From: Panagrolaimus kolymaensis
Lineage: Eukaryota; Nematoda; Chromadorea; Rhabditida; Panagrolaimidae
DNA length: 64,000 bases
NCBI GenBank assembly: GCA_028622995.1
Contig: JAJQJQ010000054.1
Coordinates: 1,364,001 to 1,428,000, forward strand
Direction: 5' to 3'
How positions within the stretch are numbered: the stretch's first letter is position 1; each line of letters begins with the position of its first letter. Made by a program: the position numbers and the translations under genes. Under the pieces are notes generated by a model, which searched no databases, was not told the origin of the DNA, and saw nothing but the letters and a program-made list of their open reading frames with translations. This document shows, one piece after another, positions 24,895-36,377 of the stretch.

Positions 24895-25422
24895 CTAATT
24901 TTTTTTACTCTTTTTGTATTCTATAAATAAATTATGCATTGCATCATTTGACCATGGACCTGGAATTTCTATAAAAGGTGGTTGATTTTCTTCTGTTAAT
25001 CCATCGGCGAGAATATCACAAATATATGAGCGAATTAGAAGTTTATAATTATGTGGAAGAGAGTTCGAGAAATAAAAAGTTCCCCCACATTTTAAATATT
25101 TCTGAAAATAAAAATTTTTTTAATCCCAATTTAAAAATTATGCTAATACAGAAATAAGAACAACGTGATTTTTAGAAATAAAATATTTGCATGTTTTTAT
25201 TAAATTTTTATATCCTTATGGATTTTTTGGGAATTTTGTAATATAATAAATTATGGAATTTGGAAGAGAAAAATTTTGTGGACGCGGAGAAACAAATGAA
25301 TATACATTATTTGATTCGAATTCTGTCTTGGAGGATTCAGGCACGGCAGAAGTTGAAGAAAAAGAAGAGTTATTATTTCTTTTAAAAAGCTTTAAAACCC
25401 CTTTTTTAAGTTTTTTAAACAT
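24895..25422 (-). pseudogene. internally deleted member of the F-box-like subfamily II (copy D)
   Basis: The 5' part (from 25422) matches copies E and N: MFKKLKKGVLK, SPRPQNFSLPNSIIYYITKFP, then a stop where paralogues continue PEGYKKLIKTCKYF. After a remnant of that segment the sequence jumps to the last exon (about 25103 down to the stop at 24895: GGTFYFSNSLP, YICDILADGL, QPPFIEIPG). Around 150 codons of the middle and the FETF exon are missing, so a single deletion removed most of the gene. Confidence 0.8.
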
Positions 25423-25655
25423 CTTCTAAAAAAATTTTAAAAAACCAAGATAAAAATCCAAAGAAACGAAACAAATATTTTTGGCATTCGTGCCACACAA
25501 CAAATTTATTATATTTATTTTCAAAAGCAGTTTAAAAAAATAATGAATATTTTTTTATTGGTAAATCTAATTAACAGAAAATCTTAAGTTAAAAAAGGAC
25601 GCAAATGGAAAGTAATATTAAAATTGTCAACAGCGATAATAATAATCACACATAA

Positions 25656-26854
25656 TTACTTCAATTTCCAAGCGGATTTAATAAAATTTTCAATAAAATT
25701 TGTTGTCGATGATGCTTCTTTTGAATCAATATTTTCAAGTTTTTCTCGGGTTTTAAAAGCTTCATAAAGTTCCCTCAAATCAGTTCGTGATTTTCCTTCT
25801 TGTCCAGGAAATTGAATGATTGGTGGTGGATTTTCTTGGAGTCCTTCAGCAAGGATGTCGTTGATATAAGTTTGAAGTCGACATTTATAATAATTTGAAA
25901 GAGGTTCACGAAAATAAAAGGTTCCACCAATTTTTAAAAAATTCTGAAAACAAAAAACTTTTAAAGAAAAAAAACTGAAGGGTTTAACTTTAAAAAAATT
26001 TAAAAATGTTTCAAATTCAAAAGTTTCTGGAATTCCATCAAGCCGGAGGCTTTTAAGATTTACAATATGTGGGATCGCAATTAACTTTTCAGCTGTTTGA
26101 GAAGTTATTGAAGTCGCTACCATAGAATGGCCAGAGTTACTAAAAATTTTGTGTTTTTTTTATATATTCCTAAACTCAAATTCCAAACTTACTAAAATAA
26201 TTCTTTAAGTTTTGGAAGATTTCCAACAATTTCTTCCAAAGGCATAATTTTTTCATCATTTTTATATTCCACAATTGTATTATCCAAATCTAGCCTCTCA
26301 ATCGTGCCGGATTCCACCAAAATCGTAAATTCTTTATAACTTAAATTTTGATTACTTAAATATAAAGTTTTGAGATGGCATCGATATATTTTTGAGATTA
26401 ACATAGGCAAAATATTTGTATGTGAAATATATAAATTATTTGTTAACCATAATTTAAAATTAATTACATTGATATCAATGTTTTCAGAAGGTCCTTTAAA
26501 CCCTTTATGAAAAGCTCGGCCACATTGAATATAAACTAATTCACCATTTCGTCGATTGGTAAACGGAATAGATTTTCTCGGCCAATAAGCTAATGCAGAA
26601 ATAGGAAATATATGGATTTTGGTTGCAAAATATTTACAAGTTTTTATTAATTTTTTATATCCTTCTGGATTTTGAGGGGATTTGGAAATATAATAAATAA
26701 TGGAATTTGGAATGGAAAAGTTTTGTGGCCGCGGCGAATCAAAAGTATATACATTATTGGGTTCAGAAACTTCTTTTGGCACGGAAGAGAACGTTAAAGA
26801 ATTATTTTTTCTTTCAATATGATTTAATAAAAGTTGTTTCAATTTTTCTAACAT
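25656..26854 (-). CDS. F-box-like family, subfamily II (copy E)
   Basis: Three exons (26193..26854, 25989..26139, 25656..25943) encode 366 aa, phases 2 and 0. Subfamily II differs from the main family by a basic N terminus (MLEKLKQLLLNHIERK), the SPRPQNFS.PNSIIYYIS helix, a longer insert (LVYIQCGRAF), an extra intron before the TSQTAEKLIAIPH block, and a GGTFYFREPLSNYYKCRLQ last exon with extended tail. The F-box-like first helices suggest protein-protein interaction and perhaps SCF adaptor function (inference). 125 bp of exon 3 (25804-25928) are identical to copy N, far above the similarity elsewhere. Confidence 0.75.
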
Positions 26855-27304
26855 TAAAAGAAAAAAATCGACATAAGTTGAGTTAAAAATAAAAGAACGA
26901 TAAATAAAAATAAATATGGATTATTTTGTTTGGCATTCATTCCACAGAAAGTCAAATTTATTTTTAATGTTAATTCGATAAATATCTTTCTTTTTTCTAT
27001 CTTGACATAACTTTGGATTAGGATTGGTGGTCCCTACTTTGCATCATAGTTTCGTGTAAGATTATTTTTTGATATAAAAAATAACTTGTTTTTGTTTAGC
27101 AACAAAAATTTGACCTTCAATGTTTATCTATTACGGTCGTAAGAAACATATTTATAAAGATAGAATTAAAAAAAAACCGAACTAATGGATCTAATTTAGC
27201 GATCAAAGTTTCGAAAATTTACCGTTAAAAAATTCGAAAAAAAGAGAGACAGACGACGAGAGAAATTGACATCGAACTGACAATTTTTCCTTTTGCTAGT
27301 GCCG
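26855..27304. other. intergenic between family copies
   Basis: No gene recognised; it follows the breakpoint of copy F. Confidence 0.35.
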
Positions 27305-27726
27305 ACGTGCAAATTTTGATAAACTAAATCCAACATAGTTATATCACATCGATAAACTTTTAAAGCCAAATTTGATGCTAAATAAGTAAGATCTTTTTCA
27401 AAAATGGTGACTCTTCCATATATCCACATTTTATCTTCAAGAGTTTTCATTCCAGGTTTGTCTGATGTAAATTCAATATCATATATGCTTAAAGGTTTCC
27501 AAGAATTTGAATAATTACAAAAGCACAGATATTTTAAAGTAATCATGGAATTTTGAAGATAAAAATATTTGCATATTTTTATTAGTTTATGATAAATTTT
27601 TGGGTTCGGGAGATTTTTTGAAATATAAAAAACAATATTTTCTGGAATTGAAAAGTTTTGAATACTTGGAGGATTCGAATAAATTGAAACTAATGGCGGA
27701 GAAACGAGTTGTTGTTGAACGCTCAT
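27305..27726 (-). pseudogene. 3'-truncated F-box-like copy F
   Basis: From ATG 27726 the family N terminus is intact (VSIYSNPPSIQNFSIPENI, KIYHKLIKICKYFYLQ, KMWIYGRVTI, LKVYRCDITMLDLVYQNL). Similarity stops abruptly at about 27305; the remaining ~35 codons are unrelated and no FETF block or second exon follows. This is a truncated duplicate, probably non-functional. Confidence 0.75.
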
Positions 27727-28146
27727 TTTTAACGCAAAGAAAAAGAAAATGAAGTGAAAAAAGCAGCAAATGTATAAAGTTTTAATCAAAAACATTCCGT
27801 AAAATTTATTACCCTTTTAGAAAATATTTGATAAGCTTTTTGGGTGTACCCATTGAAAAGCCAACAACAGCTGCTCGATGATACGTATGTGTGTCAAAAG
27901 ATATTTCGTCATTTCAAGGTTTTATTTATTTTATAAACAGTTGGAAGTTATAAAAACATTAAAAAGTAGGTGGATGATTTAAGAAGAAAATAAATAAAAC
28001 TGATGAGTCGATGTTTGCTTTAAAAATATGTATGTTTAAAAAATTCAAATTTTTTATTTCAAATGTTTTAACACTAAAAAAAGAGAAATACAAACAATTT
28101 ATTCTCTTGCGTCTAAAACTTATGGACATAATATAAAATAGCTCAG
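27727..28146. other. intergenic
   Basis: A/T-rich DNA upstream of copy F; no supported gene. Confidence 0.35.
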
Positions 28147-28357
28147 AGAGATCCACCTTATCAATTATCATATGCTTCTTGAAGATCATCTAATTCTCTG
28201 CAACTTTCATGATTCATTCCTTCAAATCGAATATATGGTGGTCGAATTTTCTGTTAGTCCAGTGGCAATTAAATCATCCACGAATTTTTGAAGTTTTTGT
28301 TTATAATTATCCGAAATGGGAGAATAATAATAAACAGCAAAAATAGGAAGCCATAGT
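28147..28357 (-). pseudogene. duplicated terminal exon of the F-box-like family (copy G fragment)
   Basis: Only the last-exon module is present (SPISDNYKQKLQKFVDDLIATG). One extra T just after the TEN codons shifts the frame; beyond it the normal PPYIRFEGMNHESCRELDDL continues in another frame. It sits about 30 bp after the stop of copy H, whose own last exon is closely related, so a tandem duplication of that exon is likely. Confidence 0.8.
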
Positions 28358-28389
28358 TTTTTTAAGTTCTTGTTGAAAATTTTTGCTTT

Positions 28390-29379
28390 TTAATATTTTT
28401 CTTTATACGCGTTTTCAAGTTGTTCCAATTGTTCGCAGCTTTCATCCGTCATTCCTTCAAAACATATATCTGGAGGTCGATTATCTGTGAGTCGTCCTGT
28501 GGCAATTAAATTATCGACGAATTTTTGGAGTCTTTGTTTATAATTATCAGAAATGGATGCATTAAATCGAAGTTCAATATCCATTGTCCATGGTTTCTAA
28601 AATAACTAGTTTTATAGGATATGTAAAAAAAATTATTATTCCCGCACCTTTAAATTATCAAAAAATGTTTCAAATTCGAATGTTTCAGGAATATTTTTTA
28701 AATAAAAATTTTTGATATTAGAAAAATGTGGAATTGTAGATATTTTTTTAGCTGTTTTAGAAGTAATACACCGAACCCTATCTTCTCCATCAATATTGTT
28801 ATAAGAAAGTGTTCGAAGATTTGGAAGATTTTCAATTAAATTTTCGATTGGAACAATTTTTCTTCCATCATCACTTTTTACTATAGTTTTACTAAAAATC
28901 AAATACACTAATTTTTTAGATGAAACTAATAATTTAAATTCATTAAATGTTAAATTTTGGCCAAATATATTCAAAAGAGTTATATCATTTCGAATTATTT
29001 TTGAAATTAAAAATGATGCCAAATATTTCTTTGGGTTAATTGGATCAACAGAATTACCATGAACACTTAAATTTTTATTGAGCCATAATCTTTTTGGAAG
29101 AGGGTTTATTATTGTACCATATTCTTCTTTTTTAAATCCAAAAATTTCTAGAGTTTTCCATTCATTTGTTAAATCACGAAACCATAAATCATTCATAGTG
29201 ATAATTGGGTTTTTTATATAAAAATATTTGCACATTTTTATAAGTTTTTCATAAATTTCAGTGGTCGAAGGATTATTAGAAATATAAAAACTTATATTTT
29301 CTGGAAATGAAAAGTTTTGAATTTTTGGAGGATTTGAAGAAATTGAAATCAAAGACGCATCCATGTTAGAAGCACCCAT
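28390..29379 (-). CDS. F-box-like family protein (copy H)
   Basis: Exons 28648..29379 and 28390..28596 encode 312 aa, phase 0. Typical order: SISSNPPKIQNFSFPENISFYIS, KMCKYFYIKNPIITMNDLWF, WLNKNLSV, KIIRNDITLLNIFGQNLTF, VPIENLIENLPNLRTLS, PHFSNIKNFYLKNIPETFEF, then the KPW-MDIELRFN last exon. No signal peptide or membrane segment. Intact by every visible measure. The F-box-like call rests on the helix pattern, not on a search. Confidence 0.75.
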
Positions 29380-29600
29380 TTTTTTATTATTAAATATAGC
29401 TAAAAAAATATAATATAAAAGCTTGAGAATCGCTATACAAAAATAACTATGGATTTAGAACCAAATTTTGAAAACAAATAATGGGCTTTAAGCCAATTTT
29501 TATTCATATTTAAATATTAATCAATATAAAAAAATAATTGAAGTTAGTATATCGCAGACTTATGAAAAATTATGGAATTCTTTGTTTAAAAGAATAGTTT

Positions 29601-30600
29601 TTATTTATTAAGAAATTTTTTATATTTTTTATCGTAATCATTTTGAAGTTCACGTAGATTAGTATAACTTTCATTTGTCATTCCATAAAAACGAATCTTT
29701 GGTGGGAAATTTTCTGTTATTCCTGCAGCAATTAAATTATCAACAAAAGTTTGAAGCCTTTCTTTATAATTATCAGAAATTAGTGAGTTGAATTCAAGGG
29801 TAATTTCCATTTTCCATGGCTTCTGAAAAATAAAGCCTTTGTGAAAGATTTTTTAAACATTTTTAACTCACCTTTAAATTATTAAAAAAAGTTTCAAATT
29901 CAAAAGTTTCTGGAACATTTGAAAGATCGAAAAGCGTTAATTTTGGGAAATGCGGAATTTCAATAAGGTTTTTAGCAGTTTGAGATTTAATCGAATAGTA
30001 CCAATCTTCTCTATCTCCTTCGTAAAAATGAAATTCTTCAAGATTTGGACAAATTTCAATTATTTTTTCAATCGGAACAATTACAGAATTGCTTCCATCA
30101 TTTTCGAAAATATAAGAGTGAAAAAAATTAATAAATTTTAATAAATTTGTAGAAGAGAGCAATTTAAATTCTTCATAGGTTAAATTTTGATTAAATAACT
30201 CCAATTTAACTATATCACATCGATAAATTTTTGATAACACAAACGAAGCTAAATATCGATCGGGGTGAATAAGTTTAGCATCAACAGTTAAAAACGAATG
30301 AACCCATATTTTTTTAGGAAGTGTATGTATTTTAAATTTTGTTTCTTCATTTGATTTGTATATTCCGCAGACTTTTGTCACTTCACAAGAATTTGATGAT
30401 TGAAATAATTCCAAATTTTCAAAAGTAATAATCGGATTTTTGAGATAAAAATATTTGCATATTTTTATAAGTTTATTATAAACTTTAGCGGTGGAAGGAT
30501 TTTTTGAAATGTAAAAAATTATATTTTTTGGAAGCGAAAAGTTTTGGATTTTTGGTGGAATGGAATAAACTGAAATTAGTGGTTCATCCAAAGCATTCAT
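29601..30600 (-). CDS. F-box-like family protein (copy I)
   Basis: Exons 29872..30600 and 29601..29822 encode 316 aa. The ATG at 30600 (MNALDEPLISVYS) is preferred over one five codons upstream by comparison with paralogues. All family blocks are present (PKNIIFYISKNPSTAKVYNK, IYRCDIVKLELFNQNLTYEE, VPIEKIIEICPNLEEF, IPHFPKLTLFDLSNVPETFEF), with last exon KPW-MEITLEFNSLISDNYK. The GTGAGT donor and CTGAAAA-type acceptor are normal. Intact. Confidence 0.75.
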
Positions 30601-30918
30601 TTTCCTAAAAATCAATCTAAAAAATTACAAGTAATACTTATGAATTTTTATTTCACAAATAAATAATTTTGGAATTAAAACCAAAAAAGAAAAAAATTTC
30701 AAATTTAAGATGAATTTTATTCACAATTAAAATATTCAATTTTTAATAGACAAATTTAATTCTCAAAAAAATAAAGAAAAGCGAGATTAATTTACTCTGA
30801 ACTAATTACATAAAAATAACCATTCTAAATAGAATGTAACTAAACCGCGGGGTTTGATTACCAAAAAATATGGCAACATCGAAGCAATTCAAACAGCAAC
30901 AACGACTACTACCGCATT
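30601..30918. other. intergenic
   Basis: A/T-rich spacer; nothing recognised. Confidence 0.35.
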
Positions 30919-32316
30919 TTACATTCCACCTCCTAATTCCTCTTCTGGAATAATAATTCCATTTATTTTTATATATTCTTTTTCAAGTTCATATAATTTT
31001 CTACAACTTTCTTCATTCATTCCTTCAAAACGAATATATGGAGGTTGATTTTCTGTTAGCCCAGTTTGAATTATTTCATCAACATAATTTTGAAGTCGTT
31101 CTTTACAATTATCAGAAATATTTGAATTATATCGAACATATATATTTTTTTTACATGGCTTCTAAAAAAGATAAATTAATCAAAAAAATTAAAATCTGCT
31201 TCACTAACCTTTAATCCATCAAAAAATGTATCAATGTCAAAAGTTTCTGGTATTCCACCAAATTTAATGCATTCTAAATTTTGAAAATGTGGAATTTCAA
31301 CCAAATTTTTAGCTGTTTCCGATGTTATCGCCCGATCCCCAACATAAATAGTTAGATAATTAAATACTATAAGTTTTAGGCATAAATCAATCAATTTTTC
31401 TATTGGCACAATGCTAATTCCATCTTCGTCAGCTTTTATTATCGTCTTCATTACAAGTAAGGTTGTCACCAATTTTGAAGAAGTAAATAATTTAAATTCG
31501 TTTAAAGTTAAAATAGTTTTATGTAAATCCAATCGAGTTATATCACATCGATAAATTTTTGATGCCAAAATGGAACCCAAATATTTTTCTTCTTCGGTAA
31601 AAGCAGTTAAAAAATGTTTCAAAATCAAAAGTTTCTTCGATTAATTGTAGCTTGAAATCTTTAAAATTATGAAAATGTGGAATTTCAACCAAATTTTTAG
31701 CTGTTTCCGATGTAATTGAAGGATATTCATCAATACCATTGAAGTTGCGAAAATGAAATTTTTTGAGATTTGGCAAAATTTCAATCAATTTATTAATTGG
31801 TACTGTTTTCTCTTTTTCGTAATCATCTTCGACAATTGTTTGAAAAAAATTTAAACGCGTCGTTGATCTTTTTGAAGAAAGCAATTTAAATTCTTCAAAT
31901 GTTAGAATTTGGTTTGATAGCCACAAAAAAGTTATATCACTTCTAAAAATTTTTGCCGCCAAAATGGATGCTATACCTGAGTTTGCATTGTGATCAGAAA
32001 TGTGAAATTTATCATTAATCCATATTTTTTCTTTTTCTGGAAGACTTTTAATTCGATAACTATTAGGCAGCAATCCGAATATTTTGCTAAATTGCCATGT
32101 TTTAGTACCTTCACGAAAAATCAAATCGTCAATAGTAATGATCTTGGTCTTCAAATAAAAATATTTACAAGTCTTAATAAGTTTATTATAAACTTTGACG
32201 GGTGAAATATTTTTTATAATAAAAGCTATAGTATCTTTGGGAAGTGGAAACTTTTGGATTTTTGTAGTATCAGAATAAATAGAATTTAGAGGCACACTCA
32301 TTTTTGAATCATCCAT
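30919..32316 (-). pseudogene. out-of-frame hybrid of two F-box-like genes (copies K and J)
   Basis: The 5' part from ATG 32316 is a complete first exon of one paralogue, up to EETFDFETFFN. At about 31600 it runs directly into the middle of a second paralogue (YLGSILASKIYRCDITRLDL) in another frame. The second half continues to a normal donor at 31209 and a last exon 31161..30919 (81 codons, tail GIIIPEEELGGGM). The junction removes the 3' end of the first gene and the F-box half of the second, as unequal crossing-over between tandem copies would, but it is off by one frame. A full product cannot be made without frameshifting. Confidence 0.82.
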
Positions 32317-32567
32317 TTTCTTAATTCATTTCTTCAACAAAAAGAAAGTACAAATATGATAGTTCAAGATTAATGTAAAAATAATTATGGATTTAAAACC
32401 AAATTATCACCATTAAAAAAACACATGTTTAAGGCAAAAATTTATTTTATGAAAAAAATATAAAGCCATCAAATTTTTAATAATTCTTTGGGGTTAATTA
32501 ATCATAGAGATTATAAGAAAAGAGACACTTCTACCAATCAATTTTATAAACTACATTTTATATTCTT

Positions 32568-33702
32568 TTAGTGTATTTTGTATTTTGTGGGATTAAGTAA
32601 AATAATGATAAAAAAAAGTAGAATTAAACTAAAAAAGACAAAAGTGGGAAATAAAAGATTTGGAGGAAAAGGGTATAAGTACCAGTAAAAGAACCAAATA
32701 CTCTTTTTTTCATATTTTTCGATATAAGCATTTTCAAGTTCTCCTAATTTTCTCCAAGTGTGGTTTAACAATAATTCATCAGAACAAATATTTGGCGGTC
32801 GATTTTCTGTGATTCCTTCAGCAATTATTTCATCCACAAAATTTTGAAGTCGTTGAGAATAATTATTAGAAATATTTGAATTATACCAAAGTTTTATTTC
32901 CATTTTCCATGGTTTCTAAGATAAATCAAGAAAAATAAAAAAAATTTAATAAATTATTTTTGCTTACTTTTAAATTATTAAAAAATGTTTCAAAATCAAA
33001 AATTTCTGGAGCATCGAAAATTGTGAAATCTTTTAAATTTTTAAAATGTGGAATTTCAAATAAATTCTCCGCGGTTTCAGATGTAATAGATAAGGGTCCA
33101 TTTTCGTCTTCGTTAAAACTAAATTCCTCTAAGTTTGGAAGGCATTCAATCCATTTTTCAATTGGCACAAGTATTTTTCCATCAGAATTTACTACTTTAA
33201 CTTTATCGAAATTAAGTCGTTTGATTTTTTTTGATGAAGTAAACAATTTAAATTCGTTAAATGTTAAACTTTGATATCTTAATTCCAAATAATTTATATC
33301 ACATCGATATATTTTTGATGCCAAGGATGAAGCTGAATTTTTGTTTCTGATGTCGCTAACATTTAAACATCCATAAATCCATATTTTTTGTGGAAGTTTT
33401 TTCATTTCGTCTTTATCAATATTAAATTCAATTTTATTTATTTTAGTTGCCTTCCATGCGGAAGGAAAAACAGGAAACCATAAATCATTAAATGAAATCA
33501 TTGGATTTTTGAGATAAAAATATTTGCAAGATTTTGAAAGATTTCCATAAACTTTGGCGGATGATGGATTTTTTGATATATAAAAAATTATATTTTCTGG
33601 AAATGAAAAGTTTTGAATTTTTGGTTGGGTTGAGTAAATTGAAATTAAATTAGGTTTTGATTGAGGAGATGTGGAAGATGGAGAAGATGAAGAAGCACCC
33701 AT
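32568..33702 (-). CDS. F-box-like family protein with unusual hydrophobic tail (copy L)
   Basis: Exons 32968..33702 and 32568..32915 encode 360 aa. The N terminus MGASSSSPSSTSPQ resembles an N-myristoylation signal (Gly2, Ser-rich), shared in part with copy H (MGASN). Family blocks are normal through FETFFNNLK and the last exon KPW-MEIKLWYNSN. Where other copies stop after about 65 codons, this one continues for some 45 more, including a very hydrophobic stretch (FPTFVFFSLILLFFIIILL) that could be a C-terminal membrane anchor. It may be accidental loss of a stop. Otherwise intact. Confidence 0.72.
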
Positions 33703-33857
33703 CTTTCCACAAAAAAATTTAACTAAAAATTTTTATAAAATAGACGTATGCGAATTATTATTAAAAAAATAAATTTTGGAATTAAAACCAAAATGCAAAA
33801 AAAAATTCCAATTCAAACAATTTTTATTTATATTTTAAAAGTAATACAATTAAATGT

Positions 33858-34835
33858 TTAATTGACAAATTTTTCTTTATAAGCTTTTTCAATTTGCTGT
33901 AATTTTTTACAACTTTCTTCCGTCATTTGATTAAAACGAATTTTAGGTGGTCGATTTTCTGTGAGTCCAGTTTCAATTAAATTATCCAGAAAATTTAGAA
34001 GTCTTTGGATATAATTATCAGATATAGTTGAGTTAAAGTAAAATGTTATTTCCATTTTAATAGGCTTCTAAAATAAAGATTTAAAAAAGAAGGGTTTAAA
34101 AGAGAAAAAATGCATTATATTTACTTTTAAATTGCCAAAAAATGCTTCAAAGTCAAATACTTCAGGAATATATAAAAGTTTAAAAAAATTAATATTAATA
34201 AAATGTGGAATTTCAACCAAATTTTTGGCTGTTTCAGATGTGATCGAATAAGGTTCGTCGTCACCTTCCATAAAACAAAATGTTTGAAGATTTGGAAGAT
34301 ATTCAATTAATTTTTCTATTGAAACAATATTCTCATTATCATCTTTGACCCGGGTTCGATAAAAATGTAATTCAACCGTGAAATCTTTTGAAATAAGCAA
34401 TTTAAATCCTTTTAATGTTAAAATTTGATTCGTTAAATCCAATTTAGTTAAATCACTTTTATAAACTTTGGATGCAAAAAGTGAAGCTGTATTTTTGTTA
34501 AGTCTATCAATAATATCTAAATTTCCATAAATCCATATTTTTTCAGGAATGTCTTTTATTTTTGCTGAATTATTTGTATTTTCTATTTCAAATATTTTAT
34601 CAGGTTTCCAAGAAGTTGATATTTGACGAAACCATGTATCCTTGAAAGTAATGATTTGAGTTTTTGAATAAAAATATTTGCATATTTTTACAAGGTTTCC
34701 ATAAACTTTGGCAGTGGATGGATTTTTAGAAATATAAAAAATAATATTTTCTGGAAATGAAAATTCTTGGAATTTTGGTGGAATTGAATAAGTTGAAATC
34801 AAAGTTGATGGATTAGGTGAAGGTGGAGTATCCAT
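33858..34835 (-). CDS. F-box-like family protein (copy M)
   Basis: Exons 34125..34835 and 33858..34067 encode 306 aa, phase 0. The start MDTPPSPNP at 34835 is chosen from paralogue alignment; the open frame extends 32 codons further upstream but looks non-coding. Blocks: STYSIPPKFQEFSFPENII, KICKYFYSKTQIITFKDTWF, KVYKSDLTKLDLTNQILTLK, VSIEKLIEYLPNLQTFCF, IPHFININFFKLLYIPEVFD; last exon KPIKMEITFYFNSTISDNY. Intact. Confidence 0.75.
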
Positions 34836-35136
34836 TCTTAAAAAGCTAAACTTTAAGAAAATTGATCTCTTAGCATTATTATAAGGTAAATCGAGATTCG
34901 TACAGACATATTTTTGAAAAATTTCCCGCATTTTTTTTAAAAACTTTATTAAATTTTACTTTTAAAAAAATATGGAATTAAGATTTTTTTCACCGTGAAA
35001 TTTTGACAAAATCATTAAAGAAAGAAGAGAAGCAAGAAAAAAAATATTATGGCAAAATTTAAATAACAAATAATACTTTAAAAAAAAAGCAAATATAAAA
35101 TGCGTTTATTTTTTTTGTTGCGTTACAAATTATAAA
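34836..35136. other. intergenic
   Basis: A/T-rich; nothing recognised. Confidence 0.35.
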
Positions 35137-36377
35137 TCAGCGTCGAGAATACATTGAAAATTTACTTCGATTTGCATTTCCAAGCTTTTGTAAAGAATTA
35201 GTGAAAGGTCTCATCGAAAGAATTCCAGTTCCACCTTTATAAATATTATTACTCGCTTGGCTTTCCCTTTCCTTGAAAGCTTGAAAAAGATTTTGCAACG
35301 TGTCAAATGAAGCTCGACTTTGACCAGGAAATTGAATGATTGGTGGTGGATTTTCTTGGAGTCCTTCAGCAAGGATGTCGTTGATATAAGTTTGAAGTCG
35401 ACATTTATAATAATTTGAAAGAGGTTCACGAAAATAAAAGGTTCCACCTGTTTTGAGAAATTTCTTGAAAAAAATTATTTTAGATGAAAATCAATAAAGC
35501 TTTGGACTTACTTTAGAAAAATTAAGAAATGTTTCAAATTCAAAAGTTTCTGGAATATTTTCAAGCTGGATTGTTTCAAGATTGACAATATGTGGGATGA
35601 CTATTAACTTATCCGCTGTTTCAGAGGTTATTGAATTTGAGTCTGCACAGACGCTAAAAATATTTAGATTATTTTTATATATTCTCAAACTCAAATCCCA
35701 AAAATTTACTAAGATAATTCTTTAAGTTTTGGAAGACATTCAATAATTTCTTCCAAAGGCATAATTTTTCCATTTTCATTAGTTTCATTATTTTCATATT
35801 TCACAATTATTGTATTTCCAAGTGACAACCATTCAATAGTACCAGAAGATACGAGAATCATAAATTCAGAATAATTCAAATTTTGATTATTTAATAATAA
35901 ATTTTTTAAATTACATCGATAAATTTTTGGAATAAGTGAATTCAAAATTTCTGGATGTGAAACGCTTAATTTACCCGTGAGCCATAATTTATAATTAATT
36001 TCATTATGATCTATGTGTTTTGGAGCTCCAGTAAATTCAATATTTTCATATGCATGTCCAAGCTCCAAATAAATTAGAGTTCCATCATCATTATCATATA
36101 AATTAAAATTAGGTGGATAATACATTAAACCAATAATGGGAACGATATGATTTTTAGAAGTAAAATATTTACATGTTTTTATTAATTTTTTATATCCTTC
36201 TGGATTTTGAGGGGATTTTGAAATATAATGAATTATGGAATTTGGAAGAGAAAAATTTTGTGGACGCGGAGAAGCAAAAGTGTTTACATTATTGGATTCA
36301 CCTGTCACAGAAGTTGACAAATTATTATTTTTTCCTTTAAATCTCTTTATTATCCGCTGTTTCCATTTTTTAAACAT
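35137..36377 (-). CDS. F-box-like family, subfamily II (copy N)
   Basis: Three exons (35710..36377, 35512..35653, 35137..35463) encode 378 aa, phases 2 and 0, the same architecture as copy E. Basic N terminus MFKKWKQRIIKRFKGK, then SPRPQNFSLPNSIIHYIS, PEGYKKLIKTCKYF, IYRCNLKNLLLNNQNLNY, MPLEEIIECLPKLKEL, a short second exon with ITSETADKLIVIPH..PETFEFETF, and GGTFYFREPLSNYYKC. The C-terminal tail is longer than in E. The first 125 bp after the start of the GGTF block (35324-35448) are identical to E. Confidence 0.75.
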
